NCBI RefSeq assembly: GCF_001625215.2
Contig: NC_030387.2
Location: 7,902,501-7,966,500, forward strand
DNA from: Daucus carota subsp. sativus
Lineage: Eukaryota > Streptophyta > Magnoliopsida > Apiales > Apiaceae
Length of the DNA stretch: 64,000 bases
Direction of reading: 5' to 3'
Shown: one piece after another, positions 23,985 to 36,381 of the stretch
Position numbering within the stretch: position 1 is the first letter of the stretch
Layout: each line of letters starts with the position of its first letter
Translations under genes and position numbers: made by a program
The notes under the pieces: generated by a model
Told to the model about the DNA's origin: nothing
Database searches by the model: none
The model's input: the letters and a program-made list of their open reading frames with translations, nothing else

Positions 23985-24450
23985 ATTGAATGAGATCGGC
24001 GTAAATGTGTGTTGAGGAGTAACCAGTGAGCTATGTACAGATGTCTAAACAGGTATGTGTGGCACAGAAGTAGTAGCAGCAGCAGAGGTAATACCAGATA
24101 ATGGATGAACAAGCTCACCTGATGTAGGTAGGAGGCGAGACAATATCAATAACGATAGATCTCGAATCGAGGGTGGACTTAGAGGTCAAGTCATCTGTGG
24201 CTCTAAGAGAAACACTCTCCTTCCTATAAATACCCTCCAACTACAGTTTTATCCCATTAAAGTTTGTCCTCATCTTCTCAACTTGAATACCAGACGTTCA
24301 ATGTGCTTCGTCATGTCATTAAGCTGTTTGGTACGATCACCCTTGTCCTTACCAAACTCCGATGTGAACTCCGCAAGACGCCCTTCGACAACACCTTAAC
24401 GTTCATCCAAACTCTTCAAGCGTAGGCCAAGGGAGGAATGGCGCTGAAAC
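23985..24450 (-). pseudogene. Ty3/gypsy gag remnant, N-terminal part
   Basis: Minus-strand text SSLGLRLKSLDER then GRLAEFTSEFGKDKGDRTKQ followed by Pro/Thr-rich text ending ISFNPPF at about 23986. It resembles the coiled N-terminal half of plant gypsy gag-pol proteins, with in-frame stops. It is joined in sense to the 21715-22546 piece if the intervening hAT remnant is removed. Confidence 0.6.
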
Positions 24451-25172
24451 CACTCGTAACCAATATAATAATAAAATGGACTGAAAATCATAAAGACAAT
24501 AATAACAAAATGGAAATGACAGGGAAGCTGATAATATATTGAAGGTCCTGTAAACTAGGAAGTGAAAAAGTAGCTATTGCTGGAAAAGAGAAAATACAAA
24601 ATGACAGTATTTTTCCAGACTAATGTTTCCCCTTCCCCAAGCCTCCAATAAGGAGCAAATATCTAGGCAGTACTGGCAAATGACTTGGTACCGTTATACG
24701 AATGATCCTAGAATTGACCACAGAACTTCCTAACAGTAATACTCAAATTTCTCATTTAGCAAGCTGGTTACAATCATTTTCACAGGGGGAACATTTTGCG
24801 CAAGAGGAAGAAGTTGCGCGATCACTTAATTGTCAAAAAATATATCTTCTTAATGGCATGAATTATGATAAGGTCTGTTAAGTATGAAATTTATCTACTT
24901 TGTTACTGTTGTATACATGTTTCTTTAAAAATTTCCGACTTTAATTGGCACACTAGGAAAATTTTGTGTATTCATGCCCGTCTTACAGCCTAGTGGTTCT
25001 GCTTGTAAATTTAGTAGTGCTTCATAAATTGTTCAGTTTGCACTTGTACAACATCTAACTTTTGTTGTTTAGAAAAGAAGAGCCGGGAAGTGAAGTTGTT
25101 TTCGTTTCCCCTCTATTAATATGCATGCTATTGTTCAGCAGGAGACGAAATAACAGTTCATAGTGTCATCAT
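24451..25172. other. gene-free stretch
   Basis: AT-rich sequence without a supported gene or element boundary. It may be the LTR or leader of the decayed gypsy copy, but no paired LTR was seen. Confidence 0.4.
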
Positions 25173-25400
25173 CTATTCGGTTGAGATTTTAATGGATTGT
25201 TTTTTATCTAAACAATCTCAACTGAATATCACCGGATTTTAAAGCACAATTTAAAATCTTGATTGAATATCACCATATTTTGTAGCATAATTTAAAATCC
25301 AAATTGAATACCCCATGATTTGAATGAATTTAAACCATCCCAATTGAATACCCTCATATTTCATGAAGAAAAAAATCTTTAAAATCTCAATCGAATACAC
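25173..25400. mobile_element. MITE with TTGAGATTTTAA-type ends
   Basis: The left end CTATTCGGTTGAGATTTTAA and the inverse of the right end GTATTCGATTGAGATTTTAA match at nearly all positions. The interior repeats AATTGAATA-like words. It sits less than 100 bp from the SQD2-like stop codon, so it may lie in that gene's 3' UTR. Confidence 0.6.
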
Positions 25401-25484
25401 TGCTAAATGTCTGCAGAGAAACTACTGCAGTCCGCACAAATTGACAAATCAAACCTAAGGCCACTTCCAGGACATCCTGGATAG

Positions 25485-28400
25485 CTAGAGATATTTACAT
25501 ATATCAACTGTGCGTGACCGGAAAATACTTGTAAACCACTGCATGGTACTCAAAGGCTGCGCTCTTTTCTTTCTCCAGAATCCAATGGCATCGTCATAAT
25601 CTTCATTTCGTATTTTTGCTGTGGCTGCCTTCCAGTCGCACTTCTCCATTTCCTCCCGTGCAGCTTTTCCAATAGTTTGTCTTAACACTGAGTTTTTCAG
25701 AAGAGGTTCCAATTTGCTTAAGCAGTCATCGATGTCTCCCGGATTGAAGAGATAGCCAGTCTTATCTTGCTGATCAGAGGGAATGATCTCGGGAATACCT
25801 CCTGCCCGAGCAGCCACGACAGGGAGTCCAGAGGACATTGCCTCGAGGACCACATTCCCCAATGTCTCGGATTCTGAAGGCATTATGAAAACGTCTCCAC
25901 TAGCGTATGCCTGAGAGAGTTCCTCTCCTTGTAAGATTCCTGTAAATACAGCAGGCATGCCAGAAAATAATTTTTCCAGCTCGGCCCTAGTAAAGAGACC
26001 AAATAAATTTGATGCAGACGTGAGAAATGTGGACTGAGAAATAAAAAGATGAGTCTGCTCTAAAAGACATGAATATGAGCTTACTGCTTACCTATACGGT
26101 CCATCTCCAATAAAAGCGATCCGGGCTTCTGGAAGCCTATCCATTACCCTATAAAATCATATAACATGTTTATGTTTTCTCTTTCTCATTGTGTTTGCAA
26201 TTGGAAACTGAAAAAAAACTATTTATCTTTTTAGAAGATAAATACCTTTTGAGGAATTCCAAATTCTTCTCCACTCCTAGGCGCCCAACATGAACAATCA
26301 AAGGCCTATCTACTTCACCATTGCTGATAAAAAACAAAGGCTAAGGTCTTCATAAAACCGCCAATATCATAGAGATGGAATTGATCAAGGTATTATTATT
26401 ATTTCACCTTAACCGTGATCTCATCTTATGAGAACGATGTTTTGGGTTGAAGGTTATAGAGTCAACACCCTTGTTCCAGAGACGTATCTTGTTGGCTGAA
26501 ACAAAAACAACCAAATTACAACAAACATAATCACAGACTTCTTAAATTAACATTTATATGGAAGGAAATAACTATTAACTAGCACATATTGTTGAGTGAG
26601 CTCTGATGTTCACCCTATCTTCCCAGTGATGTCACTTGCAGTCTGCAGAGACTTACTAGCTTAACAGACTACATAAACGGACTAGAATAGTAGAATGCCA
26701 TATCCTTACCTGCTGTCACCCTAGCTTTTTCCAACTCCTCGGCAATGGCAGCTGATGGAACCAATGTAAGATCAGCTGCTCTATGTAAGAACCCTGTACA
26801 GCAATCCCACCTTGTTATATTATCGTTGGAGATGCACATTTTGGGTATATTACATTTCTACTACAAGAAAGATTCGCATACTTATGATCCACCACATTGG
26901 TGGGACCAGCCAACTGAAGGTGTATCTTGGTATGTAGCTGGAGACAAGAATAAGCATTAGGCTCAATCTAAATTAGTCAGAGTTCAATCTATGCTGTATC
27001 TCTGAGGAGGGTACTTGTAATATGCTTACAATCAAAGCCTTCAAGAAAATTACCAACAAGTGAACTTACGCTGGAAGATGTGTATGATAAGACATCAGTA
27101 TGGGAACAGACAACAGTTTTGCAATGGTAAGAGCACCGAAAACCTAGAACTCAGAAATTAAGTTGTCATTATGCAAACCAAACAAGAAGATTTATCATGA
27201 TGGGCAGTGCACAAAGCAAAAAAAGTGATTAAAAACTTACCATAAAACCAGGGGATGTTGCATGGATTATGTCAGGCTTAAATTCTGAAACCTTTGAAAT
27301 TATTCTAGGGCTAAGCGCAAGGGAAAGTGGTACCTTTTCATAACGAGGACAGGGGAAGCTGCAAAGTAGAATCGAGAACCATTAGCTGGCACATCTTAAT
27401 CCTAGTAAGATAACTAATGATTGGGTACAATTACTGTAAATGTTTTAACATCATAACCTGAGTGATCCTACAAGTTGTGCTCCATGAAATTCGTCTGGAA
27501 TTCCACCATGAGTGGTCACAACCATCACCTATACCATCTCATATTGGGATTATTGTTCAATCAAATAAACTAATGCAAAATAGAACTTAATGATTTCAAC
27601 TTTTACCAATTTATATATTTAACATCGGTGACTAAATTAAAAACAAGTACGCCATTTGATGATCAGCAACTCAAGTGTGTAACAAACAAAGAGTTCCATC
27701 ACCAATCTCCACTTCCCCAGCCCCTCAATAGCGAACAGCAAATAATATCGTTCTTCCTTATAAAAACTACTTACGAAAGCTTGTAATTCAGTCAAGCTCT
27801 AGTTTATTATTGTTCAGATTAAAAGGTTTGGTCCAGAAAATACGACTAGGAACTAGTAGTACAGCAAAAGCTGTTCTTGAGTTGAATATGTTCAAAATTA
27901 AAAAGTTGTACCTCATCCCCCATTTCGCGTAGATATTTGATAAAGTTTTGGAACCTGGTTTTATAACCAGACACATAGCTGCAAATGCCACATAAGAAAA
28001 GTCCATTTAAAAAGTCTCAATAGACAAGTGAACACAATAAGACGGCAACATAACCAGTGAAAGTAACAGAATGATTAAAGTCATAATATATGTTTCCCAA
28101 AAAGTTGTGATAATTTTTATGCAATTTAAGTGATGTTTAAGAGAATGTTCTTCGTCAGACATAATATAACAAACCCTCTCAACTTAACTCATATAAAATC
28201 AGGAGTATCTTGGTTTTCGATTGCAAGACATTGGTAACCAAATAAGATTATTTGTAGTTTCACAGAAAAAACGGTAATTGTTTGAATTGTTTGCAATTTT
28301 AGTCAGATATCTAAGTTCTGCTCATCAGTCCCAAATAACACCAGAATTAAGGAACAGCCTAATAACAAATTTCTATATCTTCCCATGACCAAGGATTCAA

Positions 28401-28900
28401 ATCTCAGAAGTTATAGAATCTGTTTTAACCTGACTGGCCATCTAAACCACAAAGCAGAGTAGAGGATAAGCATACTAATAAGTAGAGTTGTTCATTATAA
28501 GAATACTAATTAAAAAAATGTTTTTGTTATGTTAAAAAGAACAAGCTGTGTAATGTTGACTACCTAGCTACCACATGTCATCATAGTACAAAAGTTTCAG
28601 AGGTCTAGAACAACCAGAAACGTCATTGTCATGATATCCGAAAACATGGTGAGCTATAATGACGTTTATCTCAAAAACATAAACTAAACCAAACTACTCC
28701 ACTATATGCATTAGAGATTAAGCAATTATACTAATCATATAAACATATAATCATCCATATATATATATTTGCACTCACGCAAAGGGAGAGGGCTCGATAA
28801 ACAGAGCTATGCGCAGTGGCTTTGAACTCATCTGCGTTTCGGCAAACAGAGGAAGCTTCTCAGCTTGGCATTGCTCCCAACTTAATTCTGAAATGGCCAT
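25485..28900 (-). CDS. SQD2: SQD2-like sulfoquinovosyltransferase, no transit peptide
   Basis: Family-4 glycosyltransferase that moves sulfoquinovose from UDP-sulfoquinovose to diacylglycerol, making plastid sulfolipid. Eleven exons in reading order: 28779-28900, 27912-27978, 27458-27528, 27241-27358, 27070-27143, 26882-26937, 26710-26793, 26408-26495, 26246-26323, 26092-26148, 25485-25986. All are GT-AG and in phase; 438 aa. Conserved blocks include IALFIEPSPFAYVSGYK, VMSYHT-like ILMSYHTHLPAYIPRY, LWNKGVDS, HVGRLGVEKN and SESETLGNVVLEAMSSGLP with the E-x7-E donor-site pair (E312, E320). Arabidopsis SQD2 is about 510 aa with a long plastid transit peptide. Here only about 28 acidic, non-transit-like residues precede the domain. 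Either a cytosolic SQD2-like paralogue, or an unseen upstream exon supplies the targeting signal. Confidence 0.92.
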
Positions 28901-30097
28901 TGTGCTTCTCAGACAAATGTGCCTAAGTATTGTACTTTAATCCAACACTTGAGTACTAGAGGAGGCTGTTTTTAGACAGGAGAGCTTGAATCTTTATGTT
29001 CAAAAACTAACAAATATTTCTCCCTAAAGCAATTTAAAACAAAGAATTGGCTCACACTTGGGTCCCATTGTACAAAGAAGCATGTGAAGAATATGTGGAG
29101 GAAAGGTGGTATCTGTAGAAATAGCAAGTATGATTTTTTGATTGTCATGCCCTCGGCGCCGACATGCACTTCTTTAAAATATAATTTTATATATATAAAA
29201 AATTCCGAATAAAAATTTAATATTAAATTTTTTAAAAAAAAGAAGATTTTAGAAATACTATATTGAATTATATTTTATAGAAATACTAGAGTGCGTGTGG
29301 AATAGTGAATGTATGGAATTAAATGATAGAAAGAGAGTGTATTATTTTAGTATGTTTGAAATAGTGCTATTATCATTATTAAAAACGCTATAATAAAGTA
29401 TAGATTGACATTTGATTGTGCTCAATATATTTAAATAAGAATTAAAAATATGCAAAAAAGTTTAGACTAACTGATAGCTCTCACAACCTGTAACAAACTG
29501 GATGCATCGTGACTCAAACTCTTTTGAATTGATATTGTCTACTTTATTTTAATATATTAATATTTTTTATCTTTGTAATTTTGGATACGAATTTATTTAT
29601 TTGAAATAGGGATTGATTTGGTAAGCTTACAAGTCAATTTTCTTTTAATGAGTATAAATGATGTAGGTTACAATTTTGTGATATAAATATATATAGTTAA
29701 TGAATATCTTTTTTGAATGAGCTTTAACTAAAAGTTTTCAATCATCAATTTCTATAAGAAGGAATTAATGTCATAATTTAAAATTTGAATTCTAAATTAA
29801 TTACTTTCATATATTAAAGAATCAACAGAGACCACATAAATTTTGGTGTTTGTATACATGTCCAAATGAAAGTAGAGGTCCTACATACAAATTTTTTGAT
29901 AAAATTGATGGATGGTTGTTATATATACTTTTTGTAGTTGTCTACTTGTCTTATCTTATTTTATTTGATGTTAAAAATTATTTGATATGTCCACTTTATT
30001 AAATGTGTGCTAGTTATGTTAACTAATGAGTTGTGAGTTGCCGTAATTTTTTTGGGTGTAAATTTTAGTGGGGTTTGTTGGGATTTCTAGTGATATA

Positions 30098-30135
<38 letters not shown>

Positions 30136-30776
30136 TTTAAATATCTGTAATTTAATATTTTTGATATACATGTCAAAATATTTTAAATATATAATTAAAA
30201 ATATTATTTTTGAATTTTTTTCTAAGAACATTATATCAGTAAGTATTTTAAAAAATTTCTTGCTATAGGTCACAACACTTAAATTGTATGTTAACAAATT
30301 AATAAAATATATTCAAAAGTTACTAAATTCAGAAGGACTTGATGAAAATTGAGTGAATGCAAATTTTTTATAATGAGATTCGGATTCAAAATAATAATAA
30401 TAATAATAATAATGAATGAAGCATTTCTTCACAAAATGTATAGTTTTATATTATACTTGAGGATGATAAAAATGAAACGGGAAAGTAATAAAATTACTAA
30501 ACATTCAAATATATTATAATTTAAATTTTTTTTTCTATTTTCTCAATTTTTATTCATCACAACCAAATAGAACATAAGAGAGGAAGAGAGAGTAGGAAAG
30601 AGGTTTGGGAGCAAAACTGGGGCATGACAATTGTGCCTTCCCACGTTGGACTTTGCAGAACGGGGGTGTATTATTTGGATTTGGACTATTTGACTTATCC
30701 TGGATGGACTCTATCACCAAGAAGTTGTGGTCGGTAAGAATGGAAGAGGATTTTGCTCATAGTTTTTCATATTTAA
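28901..30776. other. SQD2-like upstream region, gene-free
   Basis: Very AT-rich. Contains a (TA)n run at about 30104-30130 and an (ATA)n run at 30390-30413. No supported gene. The first few hundred bases should hold the SQD2-like promoter, but no convincing TATA element was picked out. Confidence 0.5.
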
Positions 30777-31021
30777 GGGGCCGTTTGAGTGAATTTAAAA
30801 TAAATGCTTCTTGCTTAAAATAAATAAGTGGAGTAGAAAAAGTTAGAAACAAGATAAGACTTATAAGTGATTAAAGTGTTTGAAAAATAAATAGAAAGTC
30901 TGAAACAAAAACTAGCATTCTTAACTTTTTTTAAGTGCTTCTTGACTTCTTACACAAACAATACGAATAAGTGCTTCTAACTTATAAGTCGAGAAGTCCG
31001 ACTTAAAATGGGGGCCAAACA
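30777..31021. mobile_element. GGGCCGTTTGG-type MITE
   Basis: Left end GGGGCCGTTTGAGTG and right end, inverted, GTGTTTGGCCCCCATTTTAA are imperfect inverted repeats. The interior has AAATAAGTGGAGTAGAA and GCTTCTT words shared with the element at 60534. The left flank is TTTAA; a clean duplication could not be fixed. Confidence 0.55.
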
Positions 31022-31236
31022 CCCACTTAGCGATACCAACATATGACAGGTCCACGCATCGCTGATTTTCCGGCTCTTCGAGTATGGGGATAACGATAAC
31101 CCAACCTATTCGATTCATAGTCTTGCTAAAACTACAAAACATAGAAGCCACGCAAAACAACAGATTGCAAGTTGATTCAGGTGCATGCAGTATGTAATGC
31201 TAGGACTTGGGCCAAGACTACCAGAAACATGTATAA

Positions 31237-32013
31237 GAGCAACTTTAACAATATTTTAGTCTATTCCTCAAATTTAATACAAAATATTAGAATTTAATAA
31301 TTTAAGACATCAATAACTATTCTAATATGCAATAGGTATCTTATATTCATTCTTTATATAATATTTTGTCGTTAAAATATATTATCATTATAAAAAGTGA
31401 AGAGAGAAAAAGTGTTTGTTTTCTATATTTATTATAAAGAAAAATGCTAGATGCACAAAATTAGGTAAAAAAACATTCACATAACGAGCATGTGTTAACT
31501 TTTGATTGGAATGGGCCTTCTGTATATTCATTAATGGCACCAATTAAAAATTTCCACCTCAGTTACCACCTCATTTTGTGCAAAATTCTGTACTCAATTT
31601 TGTACATGTAGCACTACTCTATTATAAAATAAGAGTTAGAAGAGGAGAGAGGTTAGCTAAAAATAAGGACCGACAAAAATATCATAGTGATTTAGGGATT
31701 ATTAGGACAATGTTGGAGTGAGTTTTTTCCTTATAATTTTTATTTATTTTGGTTTAAAACTTCAAATAGTTAAGCTATTGAAGTTGGTCTAACCTCATTT
31801 TGTGCAAAATTCTATACCCAATTTTGTGCATGTAGCACTACTCTATTATAAAATAAGAGTTAGAAGAGGAGAGAGGTTAGCTAAAAACAAAGACCGAGAA
31901 AAATATCACAGTGACTTAGGGATCATTAGAACAATGTTGGAGTGAGTTTTTTCCTTATAATTTTTTTATATTTTGGTTTAAAACTTCAAATAGTTAAGCT
32001 ATTGAAGTTGCTC
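31237..32013. mobile_element. Tourist-like MITE with 224-bp internal duplication
   Basis: Ends GAGCAACTTTAACAAT and ATTGAAGTTGCTC with TAA flanks at 31234-31236 and 32014-32016. The right part is tandemly duplicated: copies at 31569-31792 and 31793-32016 differ at few positions, the first ending in a second element terminus (TTGAAGTTGGTCTAA). A smaller nested inverted repeat runs from GCTAGATGCACAAAATT (about 31446) to AATTTTGTACATGTAGC (about 31613). Confidence 0.75.
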
Positions 32014-32016
32014 TAA

Positions 32017-33200
32017 ACAGCTATACAAACATAACCATTCGAGGATAGCGTACTTCGAGGCTAGAACTATTTGAGGATAGCGTAAATAACCGTATATCAT
32101 ACATATGAGAAAAGAAATTAAGTGTGAAACTAGCTTTAGCATTATAAGAAAAGCTATGTATTATGGCGAAATCAAATCCTGTCTCTTTGTTTCATTCTTA
32201 TGCCACCCTCCAAACCTGATCAACAACAATTTCAACCAAACCAATATAACTGCCTTTCAATGGCTCCACCACCACTCTCCTTCTACCAACTGTTTCTTAT
32301 TATTCATATTCATCATATTATTCCCCTGCCCCAACTTTTTCACTAGATTAATCCTCACTAATGCTTCACTTTCAATATTAGTGTGCTAATGTCAATCACT
32401 GCGACCATGTATCATGTTGGTGCCAAAACTAGTAAATTAAGGGCCGAGTGAAACTATGGATACGACAGCTAATACTCAGTTATGTAATTATTCAGTTATC
32501 AGCCGACTTATGACTATTGTACTAAACAGACATTTTAAATACATATGCTGATGCAAGTAGACTGTGAAAAAAGTCCCCTGATATCATAAATCAAAATAAT
32601 GTCCTAAACAGCAGAGTTGAGGAAGAGGTCTCCAAATAGCATTTATTAACATCGGATAATCTAGCATTCAATTTTGGATCGAAAACACCGGATTGTGTAG
32701 CGTTTTGCTCGTCTAATCCCAGCAAAATGTTACACGAAGTAGCGTTCTTCTTTTTTTATCCCAGCAGAACGCTAGAATTTTTCCCTTTAAACATTGGAGG
32801 CCTTTTTTTGGATCGTGATATTCTTAGAATTAATTCTTGAAATTTTATTAATGAGATCCTAACACCCGTAAATTGCCGATCGAGTTGAACTCAGGATCAA
32901 CTGCACTAATTACAATAGACCAACAACTAAATCATTACGTTGTTTGGTTCATATATAATGCGCCCTTACCAAGTTACAATATCGTTCAGTAAACATATGC
33001 ACAGCTACTAACCGTACTTACTTGTAAGACCTGAGATATAACAGTAAAAAATTAGAAATCAATATCTGGAACTTATGTTATCTTAGAGTAGGACTGAAAT
33101 TAATCAGTAGAGATGATTATATTGAACAAATTAATATGTGAGTACTGTGACAATGGGAGATACTAGTGTGGAAGGAATTGATGTCATCCAGTAAAACTTA
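32017..33200. other. gene-free stretch
   Basis: No supported gene. 32560-32790 contains short inverted words around AGCGTTTTGCT and AGCAGAACGCT, possibly a decayed MITE. Confidence 0.4.
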
Positions 33201-33202
33201 GC

Positions 33203-33557
33203 TTCAGTTTGGGAATGCTTTTAAAAATTGTTGTACTTTCAGAAAAGGTGCTAATGAAATAAGTGTTGTAGAAATCAGACAGCTGTTTGATAATTTTTTT
33301 TTTAGTATTTGTATATTTTTAGTTATAGCATATGAAAAATAATGATTTTATGAAGTTTGATAGTGAAATATATGACTCCCCCCAACAAAAGCTGAAAAAC
33401 AGTTTTTTTGTAAAAGCATGGGAGGACGTGATTTTTTGAAAGATGCTTTTGAGTTAAAAAATGTAGTTCAAAAAAATTGTTTTAAGATTTATCAAACAGT
33501 TTTTCACCTGTTTTTTAAGCAAAAAGTTGTTGTCTGCTGGAGCAATGCCAAACAGTT
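33203..33557. mobile_element. MITE upstream of the small basic gene
   Basis: Left CAGTTTGGGAATGCTTTT and right GCAATGCCAAACAGTTTAG are imperfect inverted ends. Interior TTATCAAACAG and CTGTTTGATAA also pair. It ends about 100 bp before the TATA box of the next gene and so probably lies in its promoter. Confidence 0.55.
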
Positions 33558-33657
33558 TAGCCTAGTCCTACTCTCCATTCATCCTCAATATTTCATTTCA
33601 GTCACTCTCTATACATGTACCAGTATATATTATATCACTCTCTCATCATTCAGCAAT

Positions 33658-33665
33658 TATAAATA
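33658..33665 (+). promoter_or_regulatory. TATA box
   Basis: TATAAATA lies 59 bp before the ATG of the 33724 gene, with a CT-rich leader (33690-33716) between. Spacing predicts a leader of about 30-35 bases. Confidence 0.6.
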
Positions 33666-33723
33666 CCTTTCATTTCTTATAAATCACCTCTCTCTCTCTC
33701 CCTCTCTCTCACACACACAATAT

Positions 33724-34098
33724 ATGAGTAGAAGGGTAAGCTTTGGTTCCGATGGCAGTGATCATAAGCAGCCAGCAACTGTGAAACAAGCGGCTGCTCG
33801 TAGAAACAAGAACCGGTTCGTAATTGGTCTTTGGAGCATAAGAGTTTCATCTGATCCTTCAAGGAGCTCCAATGCATTTTCCACTGAGAAATTTCTAAGA
33901 AGAATAGGGGAGAAGATGGCTAAAGCTCTAAGTTTCGTATCAATTAAAAGATCATCACGCAAAGTTTCTTCGTCTGCTTTGCCAAGGTCAAGATCATATG
34001 CGGAGCCTCTGGATTCTCATAGAGCAGCTGCTATTGAAGATTGTATTCAGTTCTTGAATTCTTCTTCTTGTTTGAGGAAATCCAATTCTGTTTCATAA
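33724..34098 (+). CDS. small basic plant protein (josephin-like annotation group)
   Basis: Single exon, 124 aa, rich in Ser, Arg and Lys. Opens MSRRVSFGSDGS and ends CLRKSNSVS. Internal RRNKNRFVIGLWSIR, IGEKMAKALSFVSIKRSS and SHRAAAIEDCIQFLNSS resemble a conserved family of small plant proteins often annotated josephin-like, although no deubiquitinase Cys/His triad is visible. Function unknown. The frame is open upstream to 33418, but that part lies in a MITE and before the TATA box, so the ATG at 33724 is preferred. Ser/Arg-rich stretches look like phosphorylation targets (inference). Confidence 0.72.
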   Translation: MSRRVSFGSDGSDHKQPATVKQAAARRNKNRFVIGLWSIRVSSDPSRSSNAFSTEKFLRRIGEKMAKALSFVSIKRSSRKVSSSALPRSRSYAEPLDSHRAAAIEDCIQFLNSSSCLRKSNSVS

Positions 34099-35423
34099 AA
34101 CGTCGTCTTCTTTGTTTATTTCGCTGCTACTACCTTCTATATTTATTGCTAGCGCTGCTACTCACAAGAATTTAAATGTACATGGCAAAGAAAAAAGTGT
34201 GTAATGATTTTCTGTTCATAATTAAACCTTACAAGTTTAGCAAATTTGTTCTTTAGCTAAACTTTTTTTTCCCCGGGTGTAATCTAAATAGAGATTGTAA
34301 TACATCAAGGTAGGTGATTAAACATACAACAATGGATTTAAGTGACTTGTTTGTGTTGTTTCTTTTATAGCTCATCCAACCTTGAAGAGTAACTGTGATC
34401 ATTATCTGACATTTCTTCTCGTCAGAAATTAAGGCTACATTCACTTTGATAGAATGGTACGTGAGGAGAATCAAATGAAATTTGTGCTCTAAATTGGTGG
34501 TGATTAGGTTTATAGTTTTACTTTTTAGATCATTACACTCCAACTATTTGAACTAGATATCTAATCACATATTTTTGGAAAGAATGCTCATTCCACTTAA
34601 GCATCATATTTTCCGATAATCATTATATTTGAAAATTTTAGACTCACTCATATTAAGTAACTATTTTCTCGTAAATTTTTCATTCATTTGTCTCCTTGTC
34701 CCATTCCATACAAGCGAACAAAAACTAAGATTATTGATGTTAAACCGATATAATAGCACACCATCTATTTTGTGAAGATAACAAAACTCACATTTGGACT
34801 GCAGCCATATACAGTATGAGGTTTACCATTTCATATTGGAGAGACAGTTATCAAATTAAACAAGTCTATCCTAAAAGATGCTTTTCTATCATTGAAACCA
34901 ATTTTCAAAGAACACCAGCTAACAAGTGGAAAGCATTAATACCATGTTTTCAACATTTTAATCAAACCGATTCTGATATTCATGAAAAGAGTTCGGGGGG
35001 AACATTCTATAAATCTGTTTCAGGTGCAAAGCAGTCATCTAATCCAGAAAAGTCAATCACATGATAATGGCCTCGGATAATATAATATAGTATAAGACAC
35101 GTATTTGAACAATTTCAATTCAGCCAGGCATGACCAAAGCTTAAACAACTTAATGGTCCACCAAAATATAGTACACAATCAGTTGCATGTCAAAATGAAA
35201 CATTCAAATTGTTATAATCAAGGACTGAGAGTAAGTTTCATAAGATCTAGGCTGTTTCAAAGCTTTCTTCGTTTCATTTCTTGAGCTCTTTTATAAGGTG
35301 GAGTTAATGGTCTCTGTAAAGGATCCATGCTTTGCTGAGAGCAGTATGCAGCACGTACCTGTAGTAAAAGGATAAGAGTGAGTAGAGTCACAAGTATGGA
35401 GGCCTCCATGAGCCAGAAATGAT
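34099..35423. other. gene-free stretch after small basic gene
   Basis: Likely 3' UTR to about 34260. A plus-strand 82-codon frame (34816-35064) and a minus-strand frame ending at 35257 are open but unrecognised. They are too short and isolated to call genes. Confidence 0.4.
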
Positions 35424-35481
35424 ATATACATTTTGTCTCGTCCTTAGCGTCTATATACATTTTGTCTCGTCCTTAGCGTCC
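35424..35481. repeat. 29-bp tandem duplication
   Basis: ATATACATTTTGTCTCGTCC-type unit present twice, starting at 35424 and 35453, with one difference at the end of the units. Confidence 0.85.
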
Positions 35482-35546
35482 TCTGCTTCAATCTGTCATG
35501 TACTCATGCAAAAGACGTAACATGTAAAACCTTAATCTCTGCTGGC

Positions 35547-35693
35547 CGGGGCGGATCTAAGAAGAGACATGCGGGACACCATTCTAAATTTTGTAAAATT
35601 ATAAATGTGCCCCTATAAAATTTAAAAACATATAGATGTTTTTCAAAAATTTACTTTGTGCCCCCTAATGTTTGTGTGCTAGATCCGCCCCTG
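35547..35693. mobile_element. hAT-like MITE, 147 bp
   Basis: Ends CGGGGCGGATCTA and TAGATCCGCCCCTG. The 8-bp duplication CTGCTGGC is present at 35539-35546 and 35694-35701. Its GGCGGATCT terminus resembles the end of the ZMYM1-type hAT remnant at 22550-22568, which may be the mobilising family. Confidence 0.85.
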
Positions 35694-36381
35694 CTGCTGG
35701 CCATACGTGCGGCGCACGAGGCCGGTTGGGCATTGAAAAGTATAGCACCGAACAAGCGCTTAATTCAAACGAATTGTGGCGGGCCGGATTATGAGTGTCG
35801 GTCGGATTGGCACCGTTACAGGGTTTGTACGTGGTGGACCGATCGGTTTGGGCGGGTTTTTTCTATTCTTTTTCGTTTAAAATAACTTCTTCTGATTTAT
35901 TTTTATCTAAATTTGACGAATTTAGTTATTTAAAATTCTTTTCCCTTTTGAATTATTTATGTTCAATATTGGACGAAATTTTCTTGTTTAAAGGAGGACG
36001 AACTTTTCTTGAAAGAGAACGAATTTTTTTTTTTTTTTGCTAACTATCAGTTGTCGTCCGTTGTTTTTCTGCCGTTGGTTCGTGCAAGTTGTGCCGGTTC
36101 ATGCGTGCTCGAGTCGGTCCTGGATTTTCAAAGGACTAGTCCGTTCGGATAACAATTTTCCGTTTTTAAACTTGTAACCGGCACTTATATTAGAACGGGT
36201 TATGCAGGGTTTGTATTACTATGACATTTGTACATTATTGATGTCAATCTGCCCAAATCCTCCGTGAGCTAGATTTTGGCCCATTGTTGGATATAATAAT
36301 AATTCAAAACCTACTAGTAACGTGATTCTTGGGTCACTTGGTAGAATTATAGTCGTGTAAGTACTTGATGGATAGAGATAT

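Noticed and set aside
25485-28900. Gene cluster linking SQD2-like, GPAT6 and the plastid carrier
   Set aside because: All touch lipids or plastids, but they are 17 kb or more apart, on different strands, with no shared regulatory sequence; ordinary gene order is the simpler reading.
31237-32013. tRNA or snRNA gene in the duplicated block
   Set aside because: No A/B box pair, cloverleaf or USE/TATA arrangement; it is a MITE.
33418-33723. N-terminal extension of the small basic protein
   Set aside because: Open frame lies in a MITE and upstream of a good TATA box; the conserved-looking protein starts at 33724.
34816-35064. Possible gene (82 codons, plus strand)
   Set aside because: No recognisable motif, promoter or splice context; isolated.
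35257-35360. Possible last exon on the minus strand ending QEMKRRKL
   Set aside because: An AG acceptor precedes it, but no upstream exon could be found because transposons follow; not supported.
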